Origin: Desulfatitalea tepidiphila
Lineage (GTDB): Bacteria > Desulfobacterota > Desulfobacteria > Desulfobacterales > Desulfosarcinaceae
DNA: 64,000 nucleotides
NCBI RefSeq assembly: GCF_001293685.1
Contig: NZ_BCAG01000005.1
Coordinates: forward strand, 186,001 to 250,000
Reading direction: 5' to 3'
Shown here: positions 8,907 through 16,504 of the stretch, piece after piece
Numbering within the stretch: the first letter of the stretch is position 1
Layout of the letters: each line of letters opens with the position of its first letter
Made by a program: the position numbers and the translations under genes
Notes under the pieces: model-generated
What the model was told of the DNA's origin: nothing
Databases searched by the model: none
Seen by the model: only the letters and a program-made list of their open reading frames with translations

Positions 8907-9779
8907 TCAACGGGCGCTCGAATAAACGCTCAGCGCAGTGACCGTGACCAGAATCAATCCCATGCCCAGGATCTGCAGCGCGACCAGGCTTTGATTTAAA
9001 ATCGCCACACCGAAGAGCGACGCGGTGACCGGCTCGACCATTGCCACAATGGAGGCCACGGCCGGCGCGGTGTGGTTCAGGCCGACAATGTAGAAAATGA
9101 ACGACAGTCCCGCACCGAACACCCCCAGTACGGCGAACAGCGGCCAACTCGGCGTGCCCAGCACTGCCAAGGTCTGGTCGGCATCGACCAGCCAGACGAG
9201 AATGGCGATGAGTGCCGCGAACGCTATCACGAGAATCGCCTGTGGGCTGCCGTGCGGCGCCGCATACTTGAAGCCGAAAATGAATACCGCATAGAACAGG
9301 CCGGAAAGCAGTCCGGCGCCGGCGGCGACCGGCGTGACATCGGCCGCTCCAATATCGTAAATACCTGTAAGCAGCACGACGCCAAGCAGGACCATCGCTA
9401 TCGCGGCCCACTTGAGCGCAGTAGGTCGTTCTATCTTGAGCGTAAAGGAGACGAGATAGACGAACACCGGTGCGCAATACATCAGGGTCGCTGCAACCGC
9501 GACACTGCCCTGGGCGATGCTGACGAAATAAAAAGCGAAGTTGCCCGCTACGCCCACCCCGGCGATCGCCGACCAGAACCACAATCGTGGACTTGCCCAT
9601 CCGCTGCCCTTTGGGCGCAACGCCAGCCATACGAGAACGAACAGCAGTCCGATCGCGCCACGGTAGAGCGACACCACCAGCGGGTCCCAGCCCTGGGCCG
9701 CGAGAATACCGCCGATCCCGCCCGATACCCCCCAGCACAGTGCCGCAAGTGCCACAAACGCCGTACTCAAACGTGCCAT
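8907..9779 (-). CDS. EamA/DMT-superfamily transporter
   Basis: A 290-residue membrane protein with about ten hydrophobic segments arranged as two EamA repeats (about 5-140 and 150-285). The N-terminus ALCWGVSGGIGGILAAQGWDPL and the glycine-rich second half (LFGVAILNQSLVALQILGMGLI) are typical of drug/metabolite exporters. The cargo cannot be predicted. It is on the same strand as the integron cassettes to its right, but I see no convincing attC at its 3' end; that position is taken by the MITE. Confidence 0.85.
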   Translation of the reverse strand: MARLSTAFVALAALCWGVSGGIGGILAAQGWDPLVVSLYRGAIGLLFVLVWLALRPKGSGWASPRLWFWSAIAGVGVAGNFAFYFVSIAQGSVAVAATLMYCAPVFVYLVSFTLKIERPTALKWAAIAMVLLGVVLLTGIYDIGAADVTPVAAGAGLLSGLFYAVFIFGFKYAAPHGSPQAILVIAFAALIAILVWLVDADQTLAVLGTPSWPLFAVLGVFGAGLSFIFYIVGLNHTAPAVASIVAMVEPVTASLFGVAILNQSLVALQILGMGLILVTVTALSVYSSAR

Positions 9780-9866
9780 TCTGTTTGAAGATCCTTCTGG
9801 CAGGCAACAATTTTAGGGAGTTGCCAACCCAATAGGGCATCGCTGCTGCCGCTTTGAAAAAAGAGA

Positions 9867-9986
9867 CTATTGGAGCTTTCTTTTTAAATTCTCAGCTATT
9901 GCATTGTCATTTGCTTCTATACGCTCCTCTGGTGACAACTTAAGGAACATTGCAACCCATACTCTCTCGACAGTTGAACTATTCAA
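9867..9986 (-). CDS. Possible small ORF (about 39 aa), unrecognised
   Basis: The stretch 9780-10035 is AT-richer than its surroundings. On the minus strand a frame starting at TTG 9986 reads NSSTVERVWVAMFLKLSP and ends ...NLKRKLQ at TAG 9867-9869. Composition looks protein-like (charged, no low complexity), and it lies directly downstream of the attC-like site that follows the ZIP gene, where a cassette ORF would be expected. No Shine-Dalgarno or known family is visible. It may be a decayed cassette or chance. Confidence 0.25.
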   Translation of the reverse strand: MNSSTVERVWVAMFLKLSPEERIEANDNAIAENLKRKLQ

Positions 9987-10035
9987 GGTTTCAATTTTTT
10001 ATCATAATACAACCATTTCATAGTAGATCACATTC

Positions 10036-10099
10036 TATCAACCGAATGCTGAGGATCAAGAGCGGCTGTAGGCCGTCGCGTGCATCCGGCTTGTTGGAA
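10036..10099 (-). repeat. attC-like recombination site after the ZIP transporter gene
   Basis: Read on the minus strand, the site runs from TTCCAAC (R''-like, 6 of 7 to RYYYAAC) to GTTGATA (R'-like). The arms AAGCCGGATGC and GCATTCGGTT are imperfectly complementary. It begins about 14 bp downstream of the ZIP stop, where a cassette attC should be. Both core sites are degenerate, so confidence is moderate. Confidence 0.5.
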
Positions 10100-10112
10100 G
10101 CTGTCTTTGCCC

Positions 10113-10826
10113 TCATCCAAACAACTGCTTTCCGATCATGCCGACCATGAACCCCATGACGGCTCCGAGCGGCGGTGTCCAGTGCCGCCTCATCCGCGAT
10201 TGCGGCGCGATATCCTGAAACACCAAATAAAGAATTCCGCCACCAGCAGCGCTCATGATGCATGCGGTCACGGTCGGTTGATCGCGAAGAAAGAGGTATC
10301 CGGCACAGGCGACTATCGGCCCCAACAGGCTTACGGCGAGCAACGCGAGCATGAAAACCTTCGCAGAGCGCCCCTCCGTCTGCATATTCTCGCGGTACGC
10401 GTTGAATCCCTCGGGCAGGTTCTGTGCACCGATGAACAATGCGAGCAGCAGTCCCGTCTTGCGGGAATGCTGAAATAATGCACCGAGAGCCACGGCTTCG
10501 GGAACGAAATCAAGCAACATCGCCATGAACTGAGCTTTGTTGCCCCCGCGCCGACTGATGACAACATCAAACGCGCAGATCAACAGCCCTCCAGCACAAA
10601 ACGTTGCGGCAAGAACAACTGGCGAAAGGGTGGAAAGCCCTTCTGGCGCTAACGCAAAGGCCACAGCCGCCAAAAGCATACCGCCGCCAAAGGCGACAAT
10701 CCCGTGTATCAGCTCGCGTTTGCCCTCTGTCTCCGCAGAGCCTTCGGCCTTTGCCAAGGCACCACCAATGAAGGCAGCGATCCCTGCGAGCCAGGAGGCC
10801 AACGCTATGATAGCGAGCTGTTCCAT
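10113..10826 (-). CDS. ZIP-family divalent metal transporter
   Basis: A 237-residue inner-membrane protein with about eight hydrophobic segments. The two ZIP metal-site helices carry LDFVPEAVALGALF and FIGAQNLPEGFNAY, matching the PE motif of helices IV and V (the usual HxxPE histidines are D/Q here). It begins ALASWLAGIAAFIGGALAK. The likely role is zinc or iron uptake, or another divalent cation flux. It sits between attC-like sites, so I read it as a gene cassette. Confidence 0.8.
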   Translation of the reverse strand: MEQLAIIALASWLAGIAAFIGGALAKAEGSAETEGKRELIHGIVAFGGGMLLAAVAFALAPEGLSTLSPVVLAATFCAGGLLICAFDVVISRRGGNKAQFMAMLLDFVPEAVALGALFQHSRKTGLLLALFIGAQNLPEGFNAYRENMQTEGRSAKVFMLALLAVSLLGPIVACAGYLFLRDQPTVTACIMSAAGGGILYLVFQDIAPQSRMRRHWTPPLGAVMGFMVGMIGKQLFG

Positions 10827-10847
10827 GCAGTCCTGCTTCCGACGGCC

Positions 10848-10923
10848 GCCAAAACCGGCAGTAAAAAGTGAGGCAGCGAAGGCGCCCCGCTATTCACTGG
10901 CCGAGTTGATGGTGTTGTTGGGC
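10848..10923 (-). repeat. attC-like recombination site after the 171-aa membrane protein gene
   Basis: On the minus strand it opens with a perfect RYYYAAC core, GCCCAAC (10917-10923), only two bases after the TAG of the preceding gene. Complementary arms (AGTGAATAGCG with CGCTGCCTCACT; CGGC with GCCG) follow. The closing R' core is poor (GTTTTGGC), so the far boundary is approximate. Confidence 0.5.
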
Positions 10924-10925
10924 AT

Positions 10926-11441
10926 CTATTTTATGCGTTCAGAAGCGTCGTACCCCTTTTTTGTGATCTCGAATACCTCCCCACGATCGCCCTGCGCAGA
11001 TAGCAGGCCCTGGTTGACCAACTCCTGTAAGGCAGATTCCCATGCCGCAAGAGCGTGGTGATCTTCTTTGCTCGTCAATAGACTTTTGCCATTCGTATGA
11101 AGATCGACGCCTGCTCCGTAATGTTCAAACAAAACCAGACCGCTCGGGTCCAAAGCGGCTTCTTTAAGAAGGATCCTCGCCTCCTTAGAGAGAGTATCTG
11201 TCGAGGTGACCGGCTGGGGCGATATCGACGCACCGGTAGACGCACGAAACATGGCCGCACCAAAACCAAAAACGCCCAGAAAAAGCAAAACAAAAATACC
11301 GACCTTTACCTTCTCAGAGGCCTTGGCAAAGAAAAAATATGCGAGAAGGGAAAGAACGACAGACAACAACGCGAAGGTACCGAGATAGCTTTTCGCTGCC
11401 GCAGTGATGATATCCGGAAGACGCTCTATTAATTTTTCCAT
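10926..11441 (-). CDS. Uncharacterised two-TM protein with winged-helix-like C-terminus
   Basis: 171 residues. Two hydrophobic segments (about 20-40 LGTFALLSVVLSLLAYFFFA and 46-65 VGIFVLLFLGVFGFGAAMF) are followed by a cytosolic region of about 90 residues. Its order (LSKEARILLKEA, LQELVNQGLLSAQG, EVFEITKKGYDASE) resembles a winged helix-turn-helix reading head. I do not recognise a family. The start lies 17 bp after the R' core of the preceding attC-like site and the stop two bases before the next one, the tight packing expected of an integron cassette ORF. Confidence 0.65.
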   Translation of the reverse strand: MEKLIERLPDIITAAAKSYLGTFALLSVVLSLLAYFFFAKASEKVKVGIFVLLFLGVFGFGAAMFRASTGASISPQPVTSTDTLSKEARILLKEAALDPSGLVLFEHYGAGVDLHTNGKSLLTSKEDHHALAAWESALQELVNQGLLSAQGDRGEVFEITKKGYDASERIK

Positions 11442-11457
11442 CTTCTTTGCTTTTTGT

Positions 11458-11515
11458 GCCCAACGCCAGGCTGTGCGGTGAGGAAAACGAGTCCGCTACC
11501 AGCGATAGGTTGTGC
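11458..11515 (-). repeat. attC-like recombination site after mazF
   Basis: 58 bp on the minus strand from GCACAAC (R'', 11509-11515) to GTTGGGC (R', 11458-11464, perfect GTTRRRY). The outer cores pair at 6 of 7 positions. Inner arms CGCTGGTAGCGGA and CACCGCACAGCCTGG are imperfectly complementary with unpaired bases, as usual for attC. It lies 12 bp downstream of the mazF stop. This is one of the two best sites. Confidence 0.7.
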
Positions 11516-11527
11516 CAGCCTATATTA

Positions 11528-11857
11528 TTAAAATGCAAATAGTCTCTGGAGTACGGAAATAACGTCCAATTGCGATTTCGAGTCTATCGTACCAAGTTTT
11601 TGAATCAGACGCGCCTTATCTACTGTTCGCACCTGATCAAGTACAATTTGTCCCTGTTTCTTTCGAAACGTGCATGAAACCCGGGTGGGGTATTCTTTCT
11701 GGGCAGAGGTCATCGGAGCTATAATTACGGTGCGAATGTTACGATTCATTTCATCAGGAGAGATAACCAAACAAGGTCGAGTCTTTTGAATTTCTGACCC
11801 AATAGTTGGATCGAGATTTACCAGGTAAACGTCAAAACGTTTCACTACCACTGCCAT
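11528..11857 (-). CDS. mazF: MazF/PemK-family toxin (mRNA interferase)
   Basis: 109 residues, the full length of the family. It opens VVKRFDVYLVNLDPTIGSEI, with the conserved substrate-binding loop QKTRPCLVISPDE, then VIIAPMTS and LDQVRTVDKARLIQKLG; the Arg in QKTRP and the Thr in APMTS are family catalytic positions. MazF toxins cut single-stranded RNA at short motifs and are neutralised by the partner encoded upstream, which overlaps its start by 13 bp. An attC-like site follows, so the pair forms an integron cassette, a known way to stabilise cassette arrays. Confidence 0.9.
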   Translation of the reverse strand: MAVVVKRFDVYLVNLDPTIGSEIQKTRPCLVISPDEMNRNIRTVIIAPMTSAQKEYPTRVSCTFRKKQGQIVLDQVRTVDKARLIQKLGTIDSKSQLDVISVLQRLFAF

Positions 11858-12096
11858 TCTTCATCATCCCATGAATGTGAAATGTTTTCGCCGAGTATCG
11901 GTTCATCATCACCTTTTTCGCCCATAATTTTGAAAGCGGCATCCCAACCCTCCCGAACATTTTTAATGGGTCGGATGATTATTTGATTTTTTTCAACCTC
12001 GATTTCAACATCATCCATTATCCCTGTTTGCTCAAGAATGGGCTTTGGAATACGCAATCCTTGGGAATTGCCAATTTTGATTACGCGCGCTCTCAT
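11845..12096 (-). CDS. mazE: MazE/AbrB-family antitoxin
   Basis: 83 residues. The N-terminal swapped-hairpin AbrB/SpoVT domain reads RARVIKIGNSQGLRIPKPIL, followed by EIEVEKNQIIIRPI; the acidic tail (GDDEPILGENISHSWDDEEW) is the toxin-neutralising arm. A good Shine-Dalgarno (AAGGAG) lies 8 bp before ATG 12096. It heads the mazEF operon, overlaps mazF by 13 bp and probably autoregulates it, as is usual for the family. Confidence 0.9.
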   Translation of the reverse strand: MRARVIKIGNSQGLRIPKPILEQTGIMDDVEIEVEKNQIIIRPIKNVREGWDAAFKIMGEKGDDEPILGENISHSWDDEEWQW

Positions 12097-12175
12097 TACC
12101 GTTCTCCTTTATTAAATAATGTGCCCACATTGTAATTACATTGACGTCGAAAGTCAAGAATTTAGTTTTTTAGAA

Positions 12176-12231
12176 GCCTATCATGCCGATCACCGGCGGC
12201 TGTAAGCCTCTGGTGGATTAGCGGGTTAGCC
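12176..12231 (-). repeat. attC-like recombination site after the DUF1311 pseudogene
   Basis: 56 bp on the minus strand from GGCTAAC (12225-12231) to GATAGGC (12176-12182), each one base off the core consensus, and 5 of 7 bases can pair with each other. Inner arms AATCCACCAGAGGC and GCCGCCGGTGATC are complementary with bulges. It lies 44 bp beyond the last stop codon of the pseudogene and about 80 bp before mazE. Confidence 0.6.
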
Positions 12232-12274
12232 AAGAATACCCAATACCCTCAGTTATTCATACTAAGGAAGCGAA

Positions 12275-13476
12275 TCAATGATCGCACATCGGGCCTTGGC
12301 ATTTGAGTTTGTTGAAATCATACATTTTTGAATGACCGGGATTCCCTTTCGGCTGAGGTACTCCCTTGAGGATAAAGAAGGTTGCCATGTTGCCACCATA
12401 TAGCCCTGCCGGATATGTAAACGGTTTAAGTACAACATATGCATTATAAATACTAGGACGTTTGGGCTTGGGGCGACCTTCTCCCGCAATAGACGGCACA
12501 TCTCGGTGGGGCGCGTTTGAGATTAAAGCATTAAGCCAAACATCGATGTCAGAATCAGTTGCCTTGCGTTATAACCCTTTTCGAACGGCATCCTCTATAC
12601 CTGCGGGGCCTGCCAATGGTGCTGTCCTGTCATAAAATGATTCTGGTGTAGTAAATGTAGAAGTTATTAATTGTGTACTTTCTGGTATCGAGTTCCCTAT
12701 AAGGATATCATCTTGTTTTGCCACATATACCATATCCATGGTTTGCCTAAAGAAACGGCGAGACATCGGATTTAGTTTTTCAAGATTATTTCCTCCAACG
12801 TAGAAATAACCACATGACCCTTTGTTGTCATAACTAGAATTCAGCATCGGGACAGAAGCATCAAGGCCAGGACAGCCTGCCGGCGATATCCACTCACCAA
12901 TAAAGCGACAATATGGGTAGTTGGAGTCCATTTGATATTCCAAATCTTAGGTTCGTAAGCACCGAGCATGAGCACTACAGGTTTGGAAGAATAATTCACT
13001 ACAACATCCATCTGAGTAGCCTGATGACCGCTTTGATCTATTTGAAAATTGATTTTTCTTCCTGAATAACTTCCTGCAGCGAATATGCTATATTCCTCAG
13101 GAAGCTTCAGTCCAGAGAATTCACAGGGCTCTATGCCGCTACTGACACGCTGTTTCTCATCATATGTAGCGAGATACTCTATGCGTTATTTATAGACACG
13201 TTTGAGGCACGCAACATCCTGTCACACGTTTCTTTCATTATCCAGCCAATTACGTTGTTCTTGTTTGAGTACATCGGGGGCGAATGCAATTTCTATCGCG
13301 TTCTTGTATGCCTCGTCTAATTTATCATCCAACTTCGATTATCGTTTATTGATACAAATAGCTTGTTCAACAAAAATGCGGCTCTTCTTGCAGTCGAAGC
13401 TGGCGCCTATGACAGTGATCGGAAAGATTAATAGTACCAATACAGAAAGAAAATTTGCAGCACTGATTATTTTCAC
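12275..13476 (-). pseudogene. Decayed gene: LprI/DUF1311-like secreted protein with unknown C-terminal domain
   Basis: A single minus-strand reading from GTG 13476 gives a signal peptide (IISAANFLSVLVLLIFPITV), then SFDCKKSRIFVEQAIC, LDDKLDEAYKNAI and LKQEQRNWLDNERN. These are the hallmarks of the DUF1311/LprI lysozyme-inhibitor-type repeat, with Cys pairs. It continues into an unrecognised domain (LKLPEEYSIFAAG, VVLMLGAYEPKIWNIKW). Three in-frame stops occur before the C-terminal part. A one-base deletion near 12870 shifts into the frame that carries SVPMLNSSYDNKGSCGYFYV, and another TAA is at 12569-12571. The sequence between lesions is still well conserved in character, so decay is recent. 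It is flanked by attC-like sites on both sides. Confidence 0.75.
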
Positions 13477-13533
13477 TGGGTTTACCTTTAGAAATTAAGT
13501 CTTCTCTTGCATTCTCCTAATATTGTAGTGCAA

Positions 13534-13606
13534 TTGCTAACGTATTTCTCACCTGACGGTGTGTAGCGACAGCGGAACACCGTCAGGTGCAGAAAGAGGT
13601 TCGCAA
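13534..13606 (-). repeat. attC-like hairpin after the acyl-CoA ligase gene
   Basis: A long inverted repeat whose ends are TTGCGAAC and GTTAGCAA on the minus strand. It contains a perfect 13-bp stem, CACCTGACGGTGT with its complement (13550-13562 and 13577-13589), and one unpaired G between arm segments, a typical attC extrahelical base. Core heptamers are degenerate. A rho-independent terminator is the alternative, but there is no T run. It lies 80 bp after the ligase stop and about 60 bp before the next cassette start. Confidence 0.55.
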
Positions 13607-13685
13607 ATTTGACCTTTTTAGCGGCCGTTGGCCGTTGACGTTCCAGAGACATTTCGATTCGTTTTTTTGGCCAAATTGTCTCCAT

Positions 13686-15353
13686 TTATTTTGAATACAA
13701 TTCCTTGTATTGAGCGCGAATCTCCTTTTTGTTCAATTTACCCACACTTGTTTTGGGAATTTCATTCACGAATACGACCTCATCCGGCAACTGCCATTTG
13801 GCAAAAGTATTGGCCAGATGATTGCGGATATCATCTGCGGTTACCCCTTCCTTCTCGCCTTCGCGCAAGACCACCAGGGCCAGTGGCCTTTCTTCCCATT
13901 TGGGGTGGGGGATGCCCACCACAGCCGCTTCCAGCACCGCGGGAAAAGAAATGATTTCGTTTTCCATATCTACCGAGCTGATCCACTCGCCACCGCTTTT
14001 AATGACATCTTTAACGCGGTCGGTGATCTTGAGATAGCCGTGTTCGTCGATGGTGCCCATATCGCCGCTGCGCCAGTATCCGTCTTTGGTGAACTGCGAT
14101 TCCGTGCCTGGGGCGTCGTGATACTTCGCCGTGATCCAGGGGCCCCGGATGAGAATTTCACCGGGTGTTTTACCGTCGTGGGCGATCTCTGCGTCGAGGG
14201 CGTTGACGACCTTTAGATCCAGCCCCACCACTGTGAAGCCCTGCTTCTTTTTCAACTCCCACTGCTGGTCCTTGGTCAACTCGCCCACCAGCCAGGGCAT
14301 GAGGCGGTTGGTGGTCACCAGCGGGGTAGTTTCAGTGGCGCCGTAAGCGTGAATGACTTCCGCACCGGTCAGCTCCCAGAACCCTTTCATCATGGCTACC
14401 GGCGGCTCACTGGCTCCTGAAAGAAGACGGGCACCGCCCAGGTCCAGCTTTTCGTCCAGGCCGCGGATGTACTCCAGCAGGGGCATGAAAATGGCCGGGG
14501 CCCCGGCGCTGACGGTTACCTTTTCATCCACGATCAGCTTGCTCAGCCCTTCCAATCTGTCTAAGGTATACATGCCCGGAAACACCAGACGGGCGCCCAC
14601 CATGGTGGCGGCCTGGCTGAGGCCCCATCCCAGGGCATGGAACATGGGCACGATCTGGCAGTAGGTGTCAGCGAGGCTGATTTCAGCGTTGTTACCGATG
14701 GCGCAGGAGTGCAGATATACATCCCGATGGGAATAATATATCCCTTTGGGCTTGCCGGTGGTGCCGGTGGTGTAGCAGGCTGCATAAGCAGACGTTTCAT
14801 CCATGTGCGGCCATTCAAAATCCGCGGAGGCTTCGGCGATCAGGTCTTCGTAGGAATAAGCATTTTTCAGGTTGGTCTTCACGTCCGCCAGCTTTTTGCC
14901 GGGCAGAGTGATAATCACAAACCCCTTGAGGCTTTTACACAAAGGGGCCACAGCGTGTGCGATAGGTAGCAGGGTTTCGTCCACGATGATGAAGCTGGCG
15001 CCGCTGTGATCGATCACATAGGCCAGGTCCTGCGGTGTCAAACGCAGGTTCAGCAGCAGCATGACCGCGCCAAGACCGGGCAGGCCAAAATAGATTTCAT
15101 AGTTTTCGTGGCTGTTCCAGGCCAGCACCCCCACCCGGTCACCCACCTGGACACCGATGGACCGCAAGCCGTTGGCCAACCGTTTCATGCGTTCGTGGGC
15201 ATCCGCGTAAGTGTACTTGAACATACTGCCGTCCAGCCGGCGGCTGACGATCTCCTGGCGCCCGAAGCTCCGGGCGGCATGTTTGATGATGGTCGTTACG
15301 TTGAGCTGGTAATTGTCCTGACTGGTGGCGGGAAATCCTTTGACGATGTCCAT
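13686..15353 (-). CDS. AMP-forming fatty-acid/acyl-CoA ligase
   Basis: 555 residues, ANL superfamily. The P-loop is CYTTGTTGKPKGIYYSH, the A5 region HAYGATETTPL, then YWRSGDMGTIDEHGYLKITD, DVIKSGGEWISSVDMEN and the catalytic Lys in KTSVGKLNKKE. A medium-chain or branched acid is likely; the SGGEWIS form is common in fadD3/alkK-like medium-chain ligases. ATG 15353 has AAGGAG at good spacing. It is bracketed by attC-like sites and so appears to be a large cassette, unless the right-hand site is fortuitous. It is not close in sequence to the ligase at 6971. Confidence 0.9.
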   Translation of the reverse strand: MDIVKGFPATSQDNYQLNVTTIIKHAARSFGRQEIVSRRLDGSMFKYTYADAHERMKRLANGLRSIGVQVGDRVGVLAWNSHENYEIYFGLPGLGAVMLLLNLRLTPQDLAYVIDHSGASFIIVDETLLPIAHAVAPLCKSLKGFVIITLPGKKLADVKTNLKNAYSYEDLIAEASADFEWPHMDETSAYAACYTTGTTGKPKGIYYSHRDVYLHSCAIGNNAEISLADTYCQIVPMFHALGWGLSQAATMVGARLVFPGMYTLDRLEGLSKLIVDEKVTVSAGAPAIFMPLLEYIRGLDEKLDLGGARLLSGASEPPVAMMKGFWELTGAEVIHAYGATETTPLVTTNRLMPWLVGELTKDQQWELKKKQGFTVVGLDLKVVNALDAEIAHDGKTPGEILIRGPWITAKYHDAPGTESQFTKDGYWRSGDMGTIDEHGYLKITDRVKDVIKSGGEWISSVDMENEIISFPAVLEAAVVGIPHPKWEERPLALVVLREGEKEGVTADDIRNHLANTFAKWQLPDEVVFVNEIPKTSVGKLNKKEIRAQYKELYSK

Positions 15354-15486
15354 AAAATTCTCCTTTCTGCTTAGAGCTCAGGGTTTTAATGGAGCCGTTC
15401 CAAGGTTGATCCGTTTGCCCGTGTTGTAGATAAGATTAGCGGTTTAAGGTGAATGCGGTTCTTCGATAAGATCAAGTAACCGGTTT

Positions 15487-15543
15487 CTGTAACGATGCAA
15501 ATCAGCGGCGTAGAATACGTCCGTTGCATTTGTTTTGTTAGGC
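15487..15543 (-). repeat. attC recombination site after the 68-aa membrane protein ORF
   Basis: 57 bp on the minus strand from GCCTAAC (15537-15543, perfect RYYYAAC) to GTTACAG (15487-15493). The arms fold as AAC/GTT, ATGCAA/TTGCAT and GGaCGTA/TACGCC around a TTC loop, with one bulged A, which is the expected imperfect attC hairpin. It starts 80 bp after the preceding ORF stop. This is one of the two best sites in the array. Confidence 0.7.
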
Positions 15544-15622
15544 GCCTATAGAAAGACAGAAACTAAACTTTCGATTGATTGCCAGTATGAATTGAAATGC
15601 CAAATATCAAAATAGCGAATAA

Positions 15623-15829
15623 TTAAAAGGTCTTAGATTTTCTGCGCATAGTCAATTTCCTATCAAGGAAAAAGCTTACTGCAAGACTAACCGCACCGAG
15701 AATAACTGGCTGCCACAATCCTCCAGCTTTTTCATAAAAGTTAAACATTTTTTGAAATATAATCATCCATAAGGGGTACAGGATTAAAGAAGATGATATA
15801 AAAAAAGGAGATAATTTATAATCTTTCAA
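15623..15829 (-). CDS. Small two-helix membrane protein, unrecognised
   Basis: 68 residues from TTG 15829, with two hydrophobic segments (SPFFISSSLILYPLWMIIF and LWQPVILGAVSLAVSFFL) and a basic tail (DRKLTMRRKSKTF). I do not recognise a family. There is no clear Shine-Dalgarno, so the start is uncertain. Its placement between the integrase side and a good attC site makes it a candidate cassette ORF, and its AT-richness differs from the surrounding chromosome. Confidence 0.45.
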   Translation of the reverse strand: MKDYKLSPFFISSSLILYPLWMIIFQKMFNFYEKAGGLWQPVILGAVSLAVSFFLDRKLTMRRKSKTF

Positions 15830-15841
15830 ACGTGCTACCGT

Positions 15842-16330
15842 ATTTCTCTTGAGAGAGTGTAGCTCTTCATATTACCTCATAAACATAACCATCAATAGCG
15901 AGCAAAAACGCTCGATATCCCATCGGGGCCAATCCCCATTTCTGCCATGGAATGACAATACTTACAGGCAATTATCACAAAAAACCGATTCATATCGAAA
16001 ATGGAAAAGCGAGCAACTTAGCTCGTTTTCCCAGCCAATATCCGATATACGAGCCAAAGAGCACGATATTCCTAAGCCTGTATAGTATGAAAAATCTGTT
16101 TATTCTCTGTTAAGACAAATAGTTATCAATATACCAAGTGGTATTTTTAAAGGAACAAAACGAGCTTTCCATCTCGTTTTCCCCAATATGAAATATCTGA
16201 ACCAGGAACCCAGCCAATATCGTATCCAAGGATTTGATTTTATGTCACTTACAAATAGATCACAGGATCCTATAAAAAAGGTTGGATTTGTCAGTAATTT
16301 TGTATAGGCATTGTACTTTACAAAGCATTT
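15842..16330 (-). other. AT-rich degenerate coding region with internal repeats next to intI
   Basis: This is most of the 675-bp gap before the integrase. The minus strand reads almost open for about 480 bp, interrupted by TAA at 16100-16102 and another stop further on. The readable part includes NPWIRYWLGSWFRYFILGK and ARFVPLKIPLGILITICLNR. A second, related fragment (IGYWLGKRAKLLAFPFSI) follows in another frame, matching DNA repeats around GCTCGTTTTCCCAGCCAATATC. I read it as one or two decayed cassettes. The expected attI should lie around 16330-16480, but I could not place it. Confidence 0.3.
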
Positions 16331-16504
16331 ACATTATAGACTTTACCGCTCCCGCTCAATAATCCTGCGTTCATTCGCTCAGTTGGATAGATTCTGCAAT
16401 CGCCGGTCGCCTGTATGTATAATGGGAATGGATGCTGCGCCACTCATCGTAATTATGCGCTAATACAACACATTGCGAAAAACAAGAATAAACTCGGAGT
16501 GCAC

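Noticed and set aside
13202-13498. Plus-strand 98-codon frame opposite the DUF1311 pseudogene
   Set aside because: The minus strand reads a recognisable signal peptide and DUF1311 pattern across the same bases; the plus frame shows no family feature.
13550-13589. Strong 13-bp hairpin as a rho-independent terminator of the acyl-CoA ligase gene
   Set aside because: No T run on either side, and the inverted repeat extends outward to GTTAGCAA/TTGCGAAC ends, which fits an attC-like site better. Not fully excluded.
15849-16085. Plus-strand 78-codon frame
   Set aside because: No Shine-Dalgarno and no motif; composition follows the repeated AT-rich DNA. The minus strand reads more like decayed coding sequence.
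16382-16388. GTTGGAT as the attI insertion core
   Set aside because: It matches GTTRRRY but on the plus strand, opposite to what leftward cassettes require. No flanking integrase-binding repeats were seen.
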